Below are positions 16,291 to 24,009 of a DNA stretch of 64,000 nt, piece after piece. The DNA is taken from NCBI RefSeq assembly GCF_030813005.1, contig NZ_JAUSTU010000011.1, positions 1 to 64,000 of the forward strand. Reading direction: 5' to 3'. The translations under genes were made by a program, and so were the position numbers. Every line of letters begins with the position of its first letter. Positions within the stretch are counted from its first letter, which is position 1. The notes beneath the pieces were generated by a model. The model was not told the origin of the DNA. It ran no database searches and saw nothing but the letters and a program-made list of their open reading frames with translations. The DNA is from Robertmurraya andreesenii. GTDB taxonomy: Bacteria; Bacillota; Bacilli; Bacillales; Cytobacillaceae.

Positions 16291-16821
16291 TTAGCGTCTG
16301 TAAGTTAAATATCTTTCATACCAAATATCAATAAAGTCCGGAGCGAATGGACCTTTTCTTTGACGAATCCAGCGAATTAATTTATCCACATTCGCCTTTA
16401 ATATTTGGTCTATCACTTCTGGATACTTCATTTCCTTACGGTGGCGCTCATATTCGTCCTCGTCCAGTAAATTAAAGGTCATATCAGGATAGACTTTAAT
16501 ATCTAGATCATAATCGATATATTTTAAAGCTTCACCATCAAAGATAAACGGTGAGCTTAAATTACAATAATAGTAAATTCCATCCTCACGAATCATTCCA
16601 ATAATATTGAACCATATTTGTGAATGGAAATAACAGATTGCGGGCTCTCTCGTCACCCATGTTCTTCCGTCCGATTCAGTTACGATTGTCCGATCGTTTC
16701 CACCTATGACTAAATTTTGCGTTCCCTTTAGAACCGTTGTTTCCTCCCATATCCGATGAATATGGCCATTATGCTTATAACTATGAATTTGTATCGGTTC
16801 ACCCTCCAGAGGTACATCCAT
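16291..16821 (-). CDS. ygaC: YgaC, DUF402 nucleoside tri-/diphosphate phosphatase family
   Basis: A 176-residue cytosolic protein matching B. subtilis YgaC (UPF0374/DUF402) in length and sequence. Characterised relatives (staphylococcal Ntdp) hydrolyse nucleoside tri- and diphosphates with a divalent metal. Family landmarks seen: IQIHSYKHNGHIHRIWEET at the N-terminus, REPAICYFH, and the acidic cluster YIDYDLDIKVYPD (about 104-117) that supplies metal ligands in the fold. AGGGAG lies 5 nt before the ATG. It is a single gene ending in a terminator. Confidence 0.88.
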   Translation of the reverse strand: MDVPLEGEPIQIHSYKHNGHIHRIWEETTVLKGTQNLVIGGNDRTIVTESDGRTWVTREPAICYFHSQIWFNIIGMIREDGIYYYCNLSSPFIFDGEALKYIDYDLDIKVYPDMTFNLLDEDEYERHRKEMKYPEVIDQILKANVDKLIRWIRQRKGPFAPDFIDIWYERYLTYRR

Positions 16822-16910
16822 TTTTTCTCCCTACTTTCATTCTCCGAACACTTGAAATATCTATAACCTGTCCAGTTTCTCTTTCTATTATTATAACGGT
16901 AAAAGTCAGA

Positions 16911-16948
16911 ATTTAAAACAAAGAGGCATTGATTTATTTCAATGCCTC
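16911..16948 (-). terminator. Terminator of ygaB
   Basis: Minus strand GAGGCATTGA / TCAATGCCTC, a perfect 10-bp stem with a 6-nt loop, followed by TTTGTTTT. It begins 28 bp past the ygaB stop. Confidence 0.88.
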
Positions 16949-16975
16949 CTCACAAAATTATGCTTTTAGCTTTAC

Positions 16976-17227
16976 TCATACAAGGGCAGCAGTGTCTTGA
17001 TAGGACTGAATTAGCTCTTCAGTCTGCTTTTCAAAAATATCATGAATTTCCTTAAGCTCTTTCTTCTTCCTCTCAATTTCAGCGCAAACAGATTCTCGTT
17101 TTGCTTCTTCCTGCAGCTCTCTAAGTTCATTCTCGATTTCTTGACATCGTTCAATTTCAGATTGAAGAAATAACAATTTTTCCATTGTTTCCATTTGTTC
17201 ACTAACTAAACGGCTGAAGTCCTTCAT
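16976..17227 (-). CDS. ygaB: YgaB-like small coiled-coil protein
   Basis: An 83-residue, highly charged protein that is almost all predicted coiled coil (heptads from FSRLVSEQMETMEKLLFLQ to the C-terminus) with no membrane segment. It matches B. subtilis YgaB by position and sequence; function unknown. The start chosen is ATG 17227 (MKDFSRLV), with GGTG 6 nt and AAGGA 11 nt upstream; an upstream in-frame extension to 17266 is not supported. Confidence 0.8.
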   Translation of the reverse strand: MKDFSRLVSEQMETMEKLLFLQSEIERCQEIENELRELQEEAKRESVCAEIERKKKELKEIHDIFEKQTEELIQSYQDTAALV

Positions 17228-17385
17228 CAAAAACACCGTCCTTAAAATTGAATTAAGTATTCGCACTAAATATATTCGAGGAACAGATAGGGATTCCTTT
17301 GACTAGTTATGTAGGGTAATCGGAGGTTTTGTCGAATGGTAGCTTCGGGATGATATCAGCGTTAAATCAAATATATCGGCGAAAC

Positions 17386-17421
17386 TAGAAAAATGCCCTC
17401 TCTCGTTCAAGAAAGGGCATT
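17386..17421 (-). terminator. Terminator of sspE
   Basis: Minus strand AATGCCCTTTCT / AGAGAGGGCATT, a 12-bp stem with one mismatch and a 6-nt loop, followed by TTTCTAG. Confidence 0.88.
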
Positions 17422-17440
17422 TCTCTTAAGTATATTTACG

Positions 17441-17638
17441 CTATTCCTGACCAAATTGGCCAGCATTTTGGGATTTGTTAGATTCAGCTTGCTGGTTTTG
17501 CTTTCTTACCTCTTGTGCATTGGTTTCACTTGCAAACTCAGTGCCAAATTGTCCTTGTCCGCCTTGTGCTGACTGTGCATTTTGCTGGCGAACCTGTTGA
17601 ATATTAGTTCCAGATTGAGATTTGTTTGGTTTTGCCAC
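17441..17638 (-). CDS. sspE: Gamma-type small acid-soluble spore protein SspE
   Basis: A 65-residue, Gln/Asn-rich, Trp-free protein stored in the spore core and broken down at germination as an amino-acid source. The germination-protease-like site TEFASETN lies near residue 34. Relative to B. subtilis SspE (about 84 residues with two repeat blocks) it is short, with one and a half repeats. It starts with GTG at 17638 after a strong GGAGGTGA. Expression by sigma-G in the forespore is expected; I could not assign a confident sigma-G promoter. Confidence 0.92.
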   Translation of the reverse strand: MAKPNKSQSGTNIQQVRQQNAQSAQGGQGQFGTEFASETNAQEVRKQNQQAESNKSQNAGQFGQE

Positions 17639-17705
17639 TGTTATCACCTCCACGATCATTAATTTGTCCCGATTTGGAGGTTACTATCCAACCTTTTTAA
17701 TAAAT

Positions 17706-18455
17706 TTACACAAGCAATGAAATTCCACCATCGACAATGATTGTTTGACCTCGAATCATGCTAGCTTCGTCACTTAACAAAAACATCACCGTATTTACGA
17801 TATCATCAATTTCAACCATTTTTCCCGCTGGCGTCTTCGCCCTTGCCTCAGCTAAAAGCTCCTCCCGATTTGGAAAGGATTTCAGGGCTTCAGTATCGAC
17901 CGCGCCACCTGAGACAGCGTTGACCACAATATTTTTCTCAGCTAACTCAACAGCTAAATAACGAGTTAAAGCTTCAACTGCTGCTTTCGACACGCCAACT
18001 GCTGTATAATTCTCCAAATAGCGAATGGCACCTAATGAGCTAATGCTAACAATTTTTCCACCGCCATTTTTCTCCATTCTCTTCGCCGCTTCCTGCGCAC
18101 AAAAAAGAAGGCCTCTACTATTGATATTCATTGTCCAATTCCAGTGGGATTCCTCAAGCTCCATGATCGGTCTTTGGACCCCTGAAGCCGCATTGCTTAC
18201 AAGCACATCCAAGCGACCAAATGTTGCATCAATTTCTTCAAACATTTTCCTTACTTTTTCAACATCACCCACATTAGCTTTCACGACTAATGCCTTTCTT
18301 CCTAGCTTTTCAATCTCTTCGGCCGTTTCTTGTGCCGCCGTTTTACTTCTAGCGTAGTTGACGACAATATCGTAGCCTGCTTCTGCGAGACGAAGAGCAG
18401 TTGCCTTTCCAATTCCACGGCTACTTCCCGTCACCAATGCAACTTTATTCGTCAT
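17706..18455 (-). CDS. fabL: Enoyl-[acyl-carrier-protein] reductase III
   Basis: A 249-residue NADPH-dependent short-chain dehydrogenase that reduces trans-2-enoyl-ACP in fatty acid elongation, insensitive to triclosan in B. subtilis. Cofactor motif TGSSRGIG near residue 8, NAASG near 88, active-site YTAVGVSK (Tyr-x6-Lys, the spacing that marks FabL/FabI as opposed to Tyr-x3-Lys of classical SDRs). Start chosen at ATG 18455, 9 nt after AAGGGG; it overlaps the end of mutY by 11 bp, so the two are translationally coupled. Confidence 0.95.
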   Translation of the reverse strand: MTNKVALVTGSSRGIGKATALRLAEAGYDIVVNYARSKTAAQETAEEIEKLGRKALVVKANVGDVEKVRKMFEEIDATFGRLDVLVSNAASGVQRPIMELEESHWNWTMNINSRGLLFCAQEAAKRMEKNGGGKIVSISSLGAIRYLENYTAVGVSKAAVEALTRYLAVELAEKNIVVNAVSGGAVDTEALKSFPNREELLAEARAKTPAGKMVEIDDIVNTVMFLLSDEASMIRGQTIIVDGGISLLV

Positions 18456-19560
18456 GGGTAACATCCCCTTCCACTTTTTTGTAGTGCTGAATTATTTTTT
18501 GATGTGATACAGGAAATGGAAACTCATCGATTTCAATTGGGGAAACGAGCCTTAAATCCTCTACCTCTTCAATTGGCCCCTGCAATTTCCCCTCAAACAC
18601 TTGAATATCCCATTTTAAGTGTGAAAATACATGTTCAATTCGACTTATTGCTTGTGCCATCTTGACCTTAATTCCGAATTGCTCCAAAAGCAAGGATTCA
18701 ATATAACCCTTGTCCCTGTAAAAAGGTAAAGAGATCTCAACATTAGGGAATTCCCACATATTTGCGAGCAATCCTTCACTTGGGCGCTTGTGAATGACGG
18801 TGTTTCCTTCGTCATCCCTAATGATAACGGCAGCCAAATGGACAAGTCGCTGCTTCTTCGCTTTTGTCTTGATCGGAAGTTCATTTTCCACTCCTTCATG
18901 GAATCCATGGCAATGTTCCCTTACTGGACATAATAAGCAGGACGGAGAGGTTGGAGTACAGATGAGCGCCCCTAGCTCCATCAAGGCTTGGTTAAAATAA
19001 GAAGGATTTTCCTCCGAAATTAACGTGCGAATCGCTTCCTCAAATATTTTTCTTGTGGATGCCTTGGCAATATCATCCCATATCGATAAAATCCGTGAGA
19101 TGACCCTCATGACGTTTCCATCAACGGCTGGCTCAGGTATACCATAAGCAATCGACAAAATCGCTCCCACTGTATATGGACCCACCCCTTTAAGCGTCGA
19201 AATCGCTTCCTTAGTAGCAGGAACGGTTCCACCATACTTCTCATGAACCTCTCTTACAGCACTCTGAAGATTTCTTACACGAGAATAATAGCCCAGCCCT
19301 TCCCATGCCTTGAGAACTTTCTCTTCCTCAGCCTGAGCGAGATCCTGAATGGTTGGGAACTGCTCAATGAATCGATTAAAATACGGAATGACCGTATCCA
19401 CTCTTGTCTGCTGCAGCATAATCTCCGAAACCCATACCTTATATGGATCCTGATCCTTTCTCCACGGAAGCTCTCTTTGCTCCTCGGTAAACCACGAAAT
19501 CAAATCATGGCTGAAGGCATCTTTATCAATCGATGCTAGGTTTTTTAAGGAATCTGTCAT
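18445..19560 (-). CDS. mutY: A/G-specific adenine glycosylase MutY
   Basis: A 371-residue base-excision repair enzyme that removes adenine mispaired with 8-oxoguanine. Catalytic Glu in SEIMLQQTRVDT (about 47), helix-hairpin-helix LKGVGPYTVGAIL, catalytic Asp in PAVDGNVMR, and the 4Fe-4S cluster cysteines spaced C-x6-C-x2-C-x5-C (about 205-221). The C-terminal NUDIX-like domain (about 240-365) recognises 8-oxoguanine. AGGAGG lies 6 nt before the ATG. In B. subtilis it is yfhQ; the mutY-fabL coupling and divergent yfhP are conserved here. Confidence 0.96.
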   Translation of the reverse strand: MTDSLKNLASIDKDAFSHDLISWFTEEQRELPWRKDQDPYKVWVSEIMLQQTRVDTVIPYFNRFIEQFPTIQDLAQAEEEKVLKAWEGLGYYSRVRNLQSAVREVHEKYGGTVPATKEAISTLKGVGPYTVGAILSIAYGIPEPAVDGNVMRVISRILSIWDDIAKASTRKIFEEAIRTLISEENPSYFNQALMELGALICTPTSPSCLLCPVREHCHGFHEGVENELPIKTKAKKQRLVHLAAVIIRDDEGNTVIHKRPSEGLLANMWEFPNVEISLPFYRDKGYIESLLLEQFGIKVKMAQAISRIEHVFSHLKWDIQVFEGKLQGPIEEVEDLRLVSPIEIDEFPFPVSHQKIIQHYKKVEGDVTHDE

Positions 19561-19735
19561 GAATATGCCTCCTTTTGCCTACCCTATTAGATAACGTTAC
19601 AAATGATTTTTGAACATTTTATTTCAATTATTAAGTTCTCTTTAAAAATAGCGTGATAACTGTATATTTACAAAAGATTTGTTGTTAGAATTAAATTACA
19701 AAAAAGAATTTCATCCTTCCTAAGGAGGTTTCCCT

Positions 19736-20716
19736 TTGGACACTGGTACTCATGTCGTAATGGGACTTGCCCTAGGCGGTCTCGCAACCTTAGATCCGAT
19801 TGTAGCAGGAAGTGCGGCAACCGCAACAAGTGTCATGATCGGTACGATTGTTGGGTCACAGGCTCCCGACATCGATACTGTGCTAAAGCTTCGGAACAAT
19901 GCTGTGTATATTCGAAACCATCGAGGGATTACCCATTCGATTCCCGCTGTATTGCTTTGGCCGCTCGCCATTGTAGCGGTGGTTTATCCTTTTTTTCCTG
20001 AAGCGAATTTGCTGCATTTATGGCTGTGGACATTTTTAGCTGTATTTCTACATGTTTTTGTTGATATTTTCAATGCCTATGGAACTCAAGCCTTACGACC
20101 ATTTTCATCAAAATGGGTGGCCCTAGGCGTCATTAATACCTTTGACCCGATAATTTTTGGCCTCCATGTCGTCGGTTTAGTAATTTGGGGAGTAGGATTT
20201 GATCCTGGTTACACCTTTTTAGGGATCTATGCTATTCTCATTGCCTATTATGTATATCGTTTTATTAGGCAAAGAAAAGTGCTGCGTGAAGTCAGAACAA
20301 TCATCCCAGATGCGACCGACATCATTATTTCTCCAACGATGAAGTTTCATCAGTGGAGAGTTGCGGTCATGAACAAGCATCAATTTTTTGTCGGGCGCGC
20401 TCATAATAATGAAGTCACGATTCTTGACCAATTTGCACGCGTAAAGGTTCCTGAATCACCTGTTATCGAAGCGGCAAAAAAGGACAAGAACCTATCTGCC
20501 TTCCTTTCCTTTTCTCCGGTGTATCGTTGGGAGGTTGATGAATACGACAATTATTATGAGGTTAAGTTCATTGACCTTAGATATCGCAGCAAGGACCACT
20601 ATCCCTTTGTTGCGGTCGTTCAATTAGATATGGACCTAAATATTTTATCTTCCTATACGGGATGGATCTTTAGCGAAGAAAAGCTTCGCAAAAAACTGCA
20701 GATTCTCCCTAACTAA
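19736..20716 (+). CDS. yfhP: YfhP, membrane-bound YdjM-family metal-dependent hydrolase
   Basis: A 326-residue protein with four to five membrane helices in the first 175 residues and a soluble C-terminal domain. Conserved metal-binding-like motifs of the YdjM/DUF457 family are present: DTGTH at the N-terminus, APDIDT, HRGITHS and HVFVDIFN. In B. subtilis YfhP has been proposed to repress mutY, fabL, sspE and its own gene; the divergent arrangement with mutY here is consistent with that but proves nothing. It starts with TTG at 19736, with AAGGAGG 6 nt upstream. Confidence 0.88.
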   Translation: MDTGTHVVMGLALGGLATLDPIVAGSAATATSVMIGTIVGSQAPDIDTVLKLRNNAVYIRNHRGITHSIPAVLLWPLAIVAVVYPFFPEANLLHLWLWTFLAVFLHVFVDIFNAYGTQALRPFSSKWVALGVINTFDPIIFGLHVVGLVIWGVGFDPGYTFLGIYAILIAYYVYRFIRQRKVLREVRTIIPDATDIIISPTMKFHQWRVAVMNKHQFFVGRAHNNEVTILDQFARVKVPESPVIEAAKKDKNLSAFLSFSPVYRWEVDEYDNYYEVKFIDLRYRSKDHYPFVAVVQLDMDLNILSSYTGWIFSEEKLRKKLQILPN

Positions 20717-20743
20717 AGCGATGTCTAGTTGCATCGCTTTTTA
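20715..20743 (+). terminator. Terminator of yfhP
   Basis: AAAGCGATG / CATCGCTTT, a perfect 9-bp stem with an 8-nt loop, followed by a T run. It overlaps the last bases of the stop codon. Confidence 0.88.
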
Positions 20744-20858
20744 ATTTTTTCCCATCATACTTCCCTTTCAATGCGCCCATACTAAGATTACGTTATTGAC
20801 TATCAAAACGCACGTCAATAGCGGGGTGTGATTCGAGTTTGCATAGGGAGGGCATCAT

Positions 20859-21035
20859 ATGAGAAATAAGGCAAAGAATTTCCCAAATCAGGAAACGAAC
20901 AAATTTGAAGGTGAGCCTCGCGCGAAAGCCGAGTACAGTTCATTGCGAGCTGATGGGACCATCAATACACGTCCGCAGGAACGAATGAGAGCTTCAAATC
21001 AACGGGATTCCGATACCTCTGAGCTTTTAGAATAA
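20859..21035 (+). CDS. sspK: Small acid-soluble spore protein SspK
   Basis: A 58-codon gene, MRNKAKNFPNQETNKFEGEP at the N-terminus and PQERMRASNQRD near the end, which aligns with B. subtilis SspK (about 50 residues) and carries a short acidic extension. It is a minor core spore protein made late in sporulation in the forespore. GGGAGGG precedes the ATG by 5 nt. It is followed within 66 bp by a YpzG-like gene on the same strand. Confidence 0.9.
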   Translation: MRNKAKNFPNQETNKFEGEPRAKAEYSSLRADGTINTRPQERMRASNQRDSDTSELLE

Positions 21036-21100
21036 GACTCCATTCTTACTCATTATGAAGAAAAGTCCGTTCAAAAATCGGCTTAGGAGGCTGGATAATT

Positions 21101-21259
21101 ATGGGTAACAGCAAAAAATTCTTTGACAACAATCCATATTCAAGCCCTTTTACTTCACCAAATTTTCGCGTGAAGCATGCACACTCCCAGGTCAACGGAG
21201 AGACACAGGAGACACAAGACCTTATTATTCTCCACCGTCAAATTAGGAAAAACTCTTAA
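21101..21259 (+). CDS. YpzG-like small protein
   Basis: A 52-residue protein with FFDNNPYSSPF at the N-terminus, HAHSQVNGETQ in the middle and HRQIRKNS at the end. This matches what I know of the YpzG family of very small Bacillus proteins, whose function is unknown and which are often encoded beside sporulation genes. TTAGGAGG lies 10 nt before the ATG. It is followed by a terminator. Confidence 0.78.
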   Translation: MGNSKKFFDNNPYSSPFTSPNFRVKHAHSQVNGETQETQDLIILHRQIRKNS

Positions 21260-21275
21260 TGGCGTCTTACGCAAG

Positions 21276-21312
21276 GTAACCAGAGCGATCCTTGGCTCTG
21301 GTTACTTTAATG
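21276..21312 (+). terminator. Terminator of the sspK-ypzG-like unit
   Basis: GTAACCAGAGC pairs with GCTCTGGTTAC around an 8-nt loop, followed by TTTAATGCTTT. The T run is weak. The hairpin lies at the convergent 3' end of yfhH and overlaps its last codons. Confidence 0.7.
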
Positions 21313-21622
21313 CTTTCAGCATCGAAATCGGCAATGCTTCTTCCGTCTTACTTTGCCCAAGGCGAAATCCCCAAGCAAAAACGCCATTCAAATACTCAAC
21401 TTGAAAATAGGTACCCGGATCTCCATCTATTTCATAAATTTCCTTCGGTTTAAAGTCCTTTGGATTTAACAAATAAGCCCTCGCCATCACCGCTTTCCTT
21501 TCCAAAACTGCGAACTCATTAACCATCCCCATTTGTTCCGCTTTTTTTGCTTTTTCATTTAGCTTTGCAATCTCCTGCTGGAGCTCATATTCTGTCATGT
21601 CACTATATCTTTTTTCATCCAT
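21302..21622 (-). CDS. yfhH: YfhH family protein (DUF1811)
   Basis: A 106-residue cytosolic protein aligning with B. subtilis YfhH: EKRYSDMTEYELQQEIAKLN helix-rich start, AVLERKAVMARAYLLNP in the middle and a C-terminal SH3-like beta region (YLNGVFAWGFR). Function unknown. Start chosen at ATG 21622 with AGAGGTG 6 nt upstream; the GTG three codons earlier is part of the Shine-Dalgarno. It follows recX by 27 bp and probably shares its transcript. Confidence 0.88.
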   Translation of the reverse strand: MDEKRYSDMTEYELQQEIAKLNEKAKKAEQMGMVNEFAVLERKAVMARAYLLNPKDFKPKEIYEIDGDPGTYFQVEYLNGVFAWGFRLGQSKTEEALPISMLKALK

Positions 21623-21649
21623 TGTTCTCACCTCTAGAATTGGGTTTCT

Positions 21650-22459
21650 CTACTGTTCGTCATTTATTTCAGACAAATATCTTTCAATCATCTCTATAGA
21701 AAATCCTTTTCGATATAAGCTTTGCTTCATTTTTTGCTCGTATTCGTAACCTTTTAGGTGCTTATATTTTCGGTGTACCTTCTCCCCTTGATATCTAAGG
21801 GCATCCAGTTCCCCACTTTCATCTATGTCTTCTACTTCTTCCATCGCTATGGCAATGACAGCATAGGAGTATCCTTTTCGAATGAAGTTCTGTTCCGCTT
21901 TTTGCTTCATTACTCGATCGGATTCTTTGGAATATTTTTGCATGGCTTTTTTCCAAAGCTCCTTAGCTTTTTCGATCTGATTCGTGAGTGGATATTCTTT
22001 CAAGGCTGCTTCTAAAAGATCTCCCTTTATCCCCTTTTCCTTCAGTTCTCTCCTTATCAGCTCTATGCCCTTGTCCGTTGTATTCATTTGCGTACGTACG
22101 AAGGCGCGAGCATATTCCTCATCATTAAGGAACTGATATTCGTAGAGCTTATGGATAACCTCTTGAATGACTGGCTCAGGACTCTCTTTTTCCTTTAAGA
22201 AGTTCCTAACCTCTGTTTCCGATCTCATTCTTCTAGACAGATATTGAATGGCTGAATTATAGGCTTTGCGGATCTCATCTTGGTAATTGATCTCCATGAT
22301 CGCAAAGTCATCTAGCTCCATCCCTTTTTTCAAATTAAATTTGATCAGTACATCCTCATCAACGCTGAACGCATATTCCTCCCCATTTCCATGATCGAGG
22401 AAGATGTTATAGCGGTCGGTGCTCTTCTTTTGGGTGGTGATTTTCGTAATAATAGCCAT
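21650..22459 (-). CDS. recX: Recombination regulator RecX
   Basis: A 269-residue, all-helical protein of three-helix repeats that binds RecA filaments and modulates their activity. An N-terminal extension of about 90 residues (MAIITKITTQKKSTDRYNIF) precedes the repeats, as in other Bacillus RecX (about 264 residues). SRRMRSETEVRNFL begins the first repeat. Start chosen at 22459 with GAGGAGGTG 6 nt upstream; the frame stays open to 22540 without a ribosome binding site. It is divergent from yfhF. Confidence 0.93.
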   Translation of the reverse strand: MAIITKITTQKKSTDRYNIFLDHGNGEEYAFSVDEDVLIKFNLKKGMELDDFAIMEINYQDEIRKAYNSAIQYLSRRMRSETEVRNFLKEKESPEPVIQEVIHKLYEYQFLNDEEYARAFVRTQMNTTDKGIELIRRELKEKGIKGDLLEAALKEYPLTNQIEKAKELWKKAMQKYSKESDRVMKQKAEQNFIRKGYSYAVIAIAMEEVEDIDESGELDALRYQGEKVHRKYKHLKGYEYEQKMKQSLYRKGFSIEMIERYLSEINDEQ

Positions 22460-22566
22460 TTTTTTCACCTCCTCATTAATCGTAGTTGAAAAAGAAAAGT
22501 TTTTAAAGGGTTTTATCGACCGGAAAGCAAAATTAATCATTAGTGATTTAAATGGGAGGGAGAAGC

Positions 22567-23469
22567 ATGAGAATTGCCATTGCTGGGGGGACTGGCTTTG
22601 TTGGAAAAGCCTTAACGAAAAGACTATTAGATCTGGGACATGAGTTATTTATATTAACAAGAAATCCACCCAAGAATAATGTGCAGAATCTGACATATGT
22701 AAAGTGGCTAGTTGAAGGGAGCGAGCCAGTAAGTCAGCTACATCAGATTGACATCGTGATTAATTTAGCAGGTGAGTCCATTAATACCCGCTGGACCGAA
22801 ACAGGAAAAAATAAAATCTTAACTAGTCGTTTGGAAGCTACAGAAGCGATTATTTCGATCTTGAGGAGACTCGAGCAGAAACCAAAGGCTCTTATTAATG
22901 CTAGTGCCATTGGCTACTATGGAACGTCCTTCACAGAAACTTTTACGGAGGAGACGGGGAAATCAGGCAAGGATTTTTTAGCAACAACGGTCCGACAATG
23001 GGAAGAAAAAGCCTCCGAAGCATCTATGCTTGGAATTCGTACTTGTTATTGCCGATTTGGAATTATTTTGGACAAGGAAGAAGGGGCGCTCCCTCGAATG
23101 GCACTACCATATAAGCTTTTCGTAGGAGGCACCGTTGGAACGGGCGAACAGTGGATGTCATGGATTCATATTGATGATGTGGTCAATGCCCTATTATTTA
23201 TCATTGAACATGAAACAATTTCTGGACCCGTCAACTTCACTTCACCTCATCCAATTCGGATGAAGGAGTTAGGTAGGGCAGTCGGAAGGGCACTTCGTCG
23301 TCCCCATTGGATTCCAGCTCCTAGCTTTGCCTTAAAAATAGCTCTTGGTGAGATGAGCATATTGGTTCTTGAAGGCCAACAGGTTATTCCTGAACAGCTT
23401 CAAAAGTACGGATACCCTTTTCAATACACTCAAATTGATGAGGCATTGAAGGATATTTATTCATCTTAA
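22567..23469 (+). CDS. yfhF: YfhF, NAD-dependent epimerase family (SDR39U1/TIGR01777)
   Basis: A 300-residue short-chain dehydrogenase-like protein. The Rossmann GGTGFVG motif is at residues 7-13, and INASAIGYYG carries the active-site Tyr region; a DUF1731 C-terminal segment (about 245-300) completes the SDR39U1 architecture. Plant and cyanobacterial relatives affect cell division, but the reaction is unknown. Start chosen at 22567 with GGGAGG 7 nt upstream. Confidence 0.88.
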   Translation: MRIAIAGGTGFVGKALTKRLLDLGHELFILTRNPPKNNVQNLTYVKWLVEGSEPVSQLHQIDIVINLAGESINTRWTETGKNKILTSRLEATEAIISILRRLEQKPKALINASAIGYYGTSFTETFTEETGKSGKDFLATTVRQWEEKASEASMLGIRTCYCRFGIILDKEEGALPRMALPYKLFVGGTVGTGEQWMSWIHIDDVVNALLFIIEHETISGPVNFTSPHPIRMKELGRAVGRALRRPHWIPAPSFALKIALGEMSILVLEGQQVIPEQLQKYGYPFQYTQIDEALKDIYSS

Positions 23470-23545
23470 GTATCAATCCTTTCCAACTCGGGAAAAATAA
23501 GAAAGTATTTGCATTTACTATTCTTTGTGGAAAGGATGAACTAAA

Positions 23546-23674
23546 TTGGCAGATAAGAAAAGAAGAGATAAGTCAAAAAGCACCCTCTCAAGCATGCAGG
23601 AAGTTGTTTATTCCCATGAATTTAAGATGGCCGATCAGGCTGGAGGCTACACAAAAAAGAAAGCGAAACATTAA
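23546..23674 (+). CDS. yfhE: YfhE family small protein
   Basis: A 42-residue, Lys/Ser-rich protein (MADKKRRDKSKS start, then SMQEVVYSHEFKMADQAGGY) aligning with B. subtilis YfhE, function unknown. It starts with TTG, with AAAGGATG 7 nt upstream. Followed by a hairpin at 23713. Position between yfhF and yfhD is as in B. subtilis. Confidence 0.8.
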   Translation: MADKKRRDKSKSTLSSMQEVVYSHEFKMADQAGGYTKKKAKH

Positions 23675-23712
23675 TTTAACCATTCATATTTTCAAAGTGC
23701 TCCGTACAGACT

Positions 23713-23749
23713 AAGTAAGGAAAGCCAAGCTGGTTTTCCTTACTTTTCA
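23713..23749 (+). terminator. Terminator between yfhE and yfhD
   Basis: AAGTAAGGAAAGCCA / TGGTTTTCCTTACTT, a 15-bp stem with one wobble, loop AGC, followed by TTC. Confidence 0.7.
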
Positions 23750-23770
23750 ATTTGAAAGGGGTTCATGAGA

Positions 23771-23953
23771 TTGGGACGTGCTCAAGGACAGAAAACAAGA
23801 GATAAAAACAAGGCGAAGCTTCCACAAGTTCCAAAAAATATGAAATCGGATGGTCTAGATGTTGAGTTTGATCGCGATTTGGCAGATCATGAAGATTTGG
23901 AAGCGATGGCGCGCTCCAATGCAGCCGACTGTCGTGCAAAACAGAAAAAATAA
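23771..23953 (+). CDS. yfhD: YfhD family small protein
   Basis: A 60-residue hydrophilic protein with GRAQGQKTRDKNKAKLPQVP at the N-terminus and EDLEAMARSNAADCRA near the end, matching the YfhD family of Bacillus (function unknown). Start chosen at TTG 23771: AAAGGGG lies 9 nt upstream and family members begin MGRA; the ATG two codons earlier is only 3 nt from the Shine-Dalgarno. Confidence 0.8.
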   Translation: MGRAQGQKTRDKNKAKLPQVPKNMKSDGLDVEFDRDLADHEDLEAMARSNAADCRAKQKK

Positions 23954-23966
23954 ATAAATAAGTGAT

Positions 23967-24003
23967 TGAATCAGTGGGCTTCCTCCACTGGTTCATTTTT
24001 TTT
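23967..24003 (+). terminator. Terminator of yfhD
   Basis: TGAATCAGTGG / CCACTGGTTCA stem (one mismatch), loop of 7 nt, then eight T. Confidence 0.9.
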
Positions 24004-24009
24004 AAAAAC

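Noticed and set aside
17639..17705. Sigma-G promoter of sspE
   Set aside because: A GATAGTA box resembles the -10, but no acceptable -35 element could be placed at 17-18 bp.
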